A stretch of 64,000 nt of DNA from Bradyrhizobium sp. NP1 (GTDB taxonomy: Bacteria; Pseudomonadota; Alphaproteobacteria; Rhizobiales; Xanthobacteraceae): the NCBI RefSeq assembly GCF_030378205.1, contig NZ_CP127385.1:2458001-2522000 (forward strand). The letters run 5' to 3'. The notes beneath the pieces were generated by a model. That model was given only the letters and a program-made list of their open reading frames with translations. It did not search any database and had not been told where the DNA came from. Shown here piece by piece: positions 61,585-64,000 of this stretch (positions are counted from its first letter, which is position 1; each line of letters begins with the position of its first letter). Position numbers and translations under genes: made by a program.

Positions 61585-63907
61585 CGGCCGGGACCTGCTT
61601 GTCGCACCAGATCCGCCACATCTCGCGATAGGCCGTTTCCATGTCGCGGGCGAAGGCGGCAAAATCCATCGCGCGGCTTGCCGCCATCCGCTGGCGCAGA
61701 TTGTGCCGGACCGTTCGCAGCTTCGCGCCGTCGGTCGCCAGCTCGACCGCGAGATCGACATAGCTCGCCTCGGTCTGCGCGATCAGTTCGGGCAGGCCGA
61801 CATTGCTGAGGATCGTCACCCCCATGCGCGCGGTGAAATACGCGCCCGCGAGCGTAACGACCGGAACGCCCATCCACAGCGCGTCCATGCTCGTGGTGCC
61901 GCCGTTGAACGGAAACGGATCGAGCGCGACGTCGATCCTGTTGTAGAGCACGTACTGGTTGGAGCGCTTGCGCGGCTCCAGGATCACCCGATCGAGCGGG
62001 AAGCCGTGCCGCTCCAGCCGCTCCATCGTCTCGCGGCGGAAATCGGCGCTGTCGATGCCGATGATCTCCAGCAAGAGGCGAGCGTCCGGCGCACGGGCGA
62101 GGATCTCGGACCAGCCTTTCAGCGTGCGATCGGTGACCTTGGTGAAATTGTTGAAGCAGCCGAACGTCGTGTAGCCGTTGTCCTCGCGAGGCGGATGGTC
62201 GATCGGATCGGCGACGCCGGGTCGCGGCTGGTAGACGCAAAAGGTCGAGGGCAGTCGCCACAGTGTTTCTGTGTTGAGGTGTTCGGTCATCCCGGGCGGA
62301 TCGGCAAAGGGATCGGTGATCCGGTAGTCGATCGCCGCGACGCCCGTCGTCGTAGTGAAGCCGAGCCAGGTTGCCTGGACCGGCGCGGGCTTGCGCGCAA
62401 AGATCATGATCCGGTTGCCGGCGATATGGCCGGACATGTCGATGAGGATGTCGATGCGGTCGGCCTCGATCAGATCGCAGGCCGCGTCGTCGCTCAAATT
62501 GCGGATGTTGCGCCAGTGGTCGAAGTTCGGCTTCAGCCGCGCCGTGATCGCGTCCTCGGCGAGCATGTTGGCGTAGGCGAAGAACTCGAAATCGCGCTTG
62601 TCGTGATGGGCGAGAAGCGGCTCGAAGAAATAGTTGACCGCGTTGTCGCGAAAATCGCCTGAGACATAGCCGATCCGCAGCCGCCTATCGGGATCGGGCG
62701 CGTTGGTGAAGGGGCGGGACCGCAACACCGGCGCTGCGACGTCATTGTTGAACTGGCGGGCATGGTCGACAAGTATTTCATGGGGGACGTCGGCCGAGTA
62801 GCCGAGCAGCATGATCAGGTTGTTGTAGGCGTGGACGAAATCCGGCTGCAGGCGGATGGCGGCCTTGTAGTGCTCGACGGCCTCGACGATCAGGCCGCGT
62901 GTCTTGAGCGCGCCCGCAAGGTTGCTCCAGGCCCCCGCGAAGCCTGGCTTGAGCCGTATCGCCTCCTGATAGTGCCGCACGGATTCGTCGAGCCGGCCGA
63001 TCTCGCGATGCGCATTGCCGAGGTTGTTGTGTGCCTCTGCAAAGTCCGGCTTCTGCCGGATCGCCTCGGTGAGCTGGATTGCGGCCTGCTCGAGCCTGCC
63101 GAGATCGAACAGCAGCGCGCCGAGGCTGTTATGCGCGTTGGCCGTGTTGACGCCTGTGGCGATGGCGGCCTCGAACTGCGCCGCGGCCTTATCCAGGTGG
63201 CCCAAAGACCGCCACACATTGCCGAGGCCGACATGTGCTTCGGGAAGGGTCGGCTCCAGCTCGATCGCGCGCATAAAACTCTGACGCGCCTCCTCGTGCT
63301 GTCCACGTGCGGCCAGCGCGTTGCCGAGGCTGCAGTGATAGGCCCCGACGTCCGCCTTCAGCCGGATCGCCTGTTCGATCAGCTGAATGCCGACATCGAC
63401 GCGATCGGTCTGGGTGGCGAGCTGACCGATCATGTGCAGGCTGTCGGCGTGCGCGGGATCGACGGAAAGAATGGCGGCATAGAGCGCTTCGGCTTCCGCG
63501 AATTGCCTCAACTGGTGATGGTCGACGGCGCGCTGATAGCGCTCGACCTGTTCAAGCCGCTGTCTCAGCCCGACAAGCTCCGGGCTCGAAAAGCGCATCA
63601 TCGCCTTCTCGATCACGGCGCGTGCATCGCCGATCGAGCCGGCCTGCATCAACGCTTCCGCAAACGACAGCCAGTGCCGCGCTTCCTGCGGGTTCGCCTG
63701 CAGTGCCTTGGTCAGGAAACCGAGCGCGAGCGGCAGATTGCCCTGCTGCACAGCCAGCGTGCCGAGTGCGTGATTAGCTTCCGCATTGCCGGGCTCGGTC
63801 TTGAGCACGCTGCGGAACAGCCGCTCCGCCTCGTCCGCGCGGCCGGCGTTCAGATGGGCGAGGCCCTTGCGAACGGCCTTGTTGCTGGGGCGTGCGCTTG
63901 CATTCAT
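61568..63907 (-). CDS. TPR protein with OGT/SPINDLY-type glycosyltransferase domain
   Basis: 779-aa protein. Residues 1 to about 385 hold about ten TPR repeats (for example NALGTLAVQQGNLPLALGF and AHNSLGALLFDLGRLEQAAI). The C-terminal half matches the bacterial OGT-like GT41 domain, with LRIGYVSGDFRDNAVNYFF, TFGCFNNFTKVTDRTLKGWS and FPFNGGTTSMDALWMGVPVV. ATG 63907 is preferred to a TTG at 63931. Such enzymes modify proteins with GlcNAc or other sugars. Convergent with the CDP-sugar operon. Confidence 0.92.
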   Translation of the reverse strand: MNASARPSNKAVRKGLAHLNAGRADEAERLFRSVLKTEPGNAEANHALGTLAVQQGNLPLALGFLTKALQANPQEARHWLSFAEALMQAGSIGDARAVIEKAMMRFSSPELVGLRQRLEQVERYQRAVDHHQLRQFAEAEALYAAILSVDPAHADSLHMIGQLATQTDRVDVGIQLIEQAIRLKADVGAYHCSLGNALAARGQHEEARQSFMRAIELEPTLPEAHVGLGNVWRSLGHLDKAAAQFEAAIATGVNTANAHNSLGALLFDLGRLEQAAIQLTEAIRQKPDFAEAHNNLGNAHREIGRLDESVRHYQEAIRLKPGFAGAWSNLAGALKTRGLIVEAVEHYKAAIRLQPDFVHAYNNLIMLLGYSADVPHEILVDHARQFNNDVAAPVLRSRPFTNAPDPDRRLRIGYVSGDFRDNAVNYFFEPLLAHHDKRDFEFFAYANMLAEDAITARLKPNFDHWRNIRNLSDDAACDLIEADRIDILIDMSGHIAGNRIMIFARKPAPVQATWLGFTTTTGVAAIDYRITDPFADPPGMTEHLNTETLWRLPSTFCVYQPRPGVADPIDHPPREDNGYTTFGCFNNFTKVTDRTLKGWSEILARAPDARLLLEIIGIDSADFRRETMERLERHGFPLDRVILEPRKRSNQYVLYNRIDVALDPFPFNGGTTSMDALWMGVPVVTLAGAYFTARMGVTILSNVGLPELIAQTEASYVDLAVELATDGAKLRTVRHNLRQRMAASRAMDFAAFARDMETAYREMWRIWCDKQVPAVSREQ

Positions 63908-64000
63908 CCGCGAGGTACCGGCAGGCTGCAAAATTGTAGCAAATTCTTATAGTTGATTCGCCGCGGGCCAGCGTCTTTCAGAACCGGCCGCGCTGTCATG
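63908..64000. other. Upstream region of TPR gene
   Basis: 93 bases to the window end, holding the start region of the TPR gene's transcript. No other feature is seen. Confidence 0.4.

Noticed and set aside
1..64000. tRNA, rRNA or CRISPR loci
   Set aside because: Read for cloverleaf-like segments, conserved rRNA blocks and regularly spaced direct repeats; none was convincing. A tRNAscan or Infernal run would settle small RNAs.

Overview
The window is a high-GC, gene-dense stretch of an alphaproteobacterial chromosome, most likely Bradyrhizobium or a close Nitrobacteraceae relative. This rests on codon usage, many Tat-exported solute-binding proteins, BA14K-like, PsiF and DUF1127 small proteins, and two kinds of intergenic repeat that I recognise from Bradyrhizobium-type genomes (about 40575-41062 and 45249-45300). 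I see no rRNA, tRNA, CRISPR, phage or transposase gene.

Layout. (a) 1-2957, minus strand: a catalase-like heme protein, an unrecognised 242-aa protein and a Dyp-type peroxidase cut by the window edge. (b) 2990-5743: a class III cyclase-like/ATPase regulator, divergent from (c) 6174-12352: a plus-strand aromatic catabolic cluster with a hydroxyquinol-type intradiol dioxygenase, SDR, beta-keto acid cleavage enzyme (BKACE), MDR reductase, DctA-type carrier and maleylacetate reductase. (d) 12382-19731: a VOC protein, an amine-oxidase-like flavoprotein and a four-gene oligopeptide-type ABC importer. (e) 20631-26764: an organosulfur module (SsuA-, SsuC- and SsuB-like importer, SfnB-like flavoprotein, SsuD-like monooxygenase, second binding protein). 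(f) 26945-32048: a CmcJ/NvfI-type oxidoreductase, hydantoinase B and A subunits, and a RidA protein. (g) 32049-40302: palindromic repeats, small exported proteins, a GT39 membrane glycosyltransferase, a winged-helix/TPR regulator, AMP nucleosidase and a cystathionine gamma-synthase-type PLP enzyme. (h) 40303-41130: a gene-free stretch dominated by a dispersed repeat. (i) 41131-46398: a sugar ABC importer without its ATPase, a metallo-beta-lactamase-fold hydrolase and an ACMSD-like amidohydrolase. (j) 46684-57344: small secreted proteins and a tandem-pump RND efflux operon of MdtABC type with an outer-membrane factor. (k) 57611-63907: a CDP-sugar cassette (RfbF, RfbG, sugar C-methyltransferase, Gfo/Idh reductase) converging on a TPR/OGT (SPINDLY-type) glycosyltransferase.

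The two most interesting ideas are metabolic. In (c), hydroxyquinol to maleylacetate to 3-oxoadipate is encoded, but the usual CoA-transferase/thiolase pair is absent and a BKACE sits in its place. This suggests that 3-oxoadipate is cleaved directly with acetyl-CoA to succinyl-CoA and acetoacetate. In (k), the gene set predicts a CDP-linked 6-deoxy-3-C-methylhexose, chemically like vinelose or virenose. Both are inferences from families and context, not demonstrated functions.
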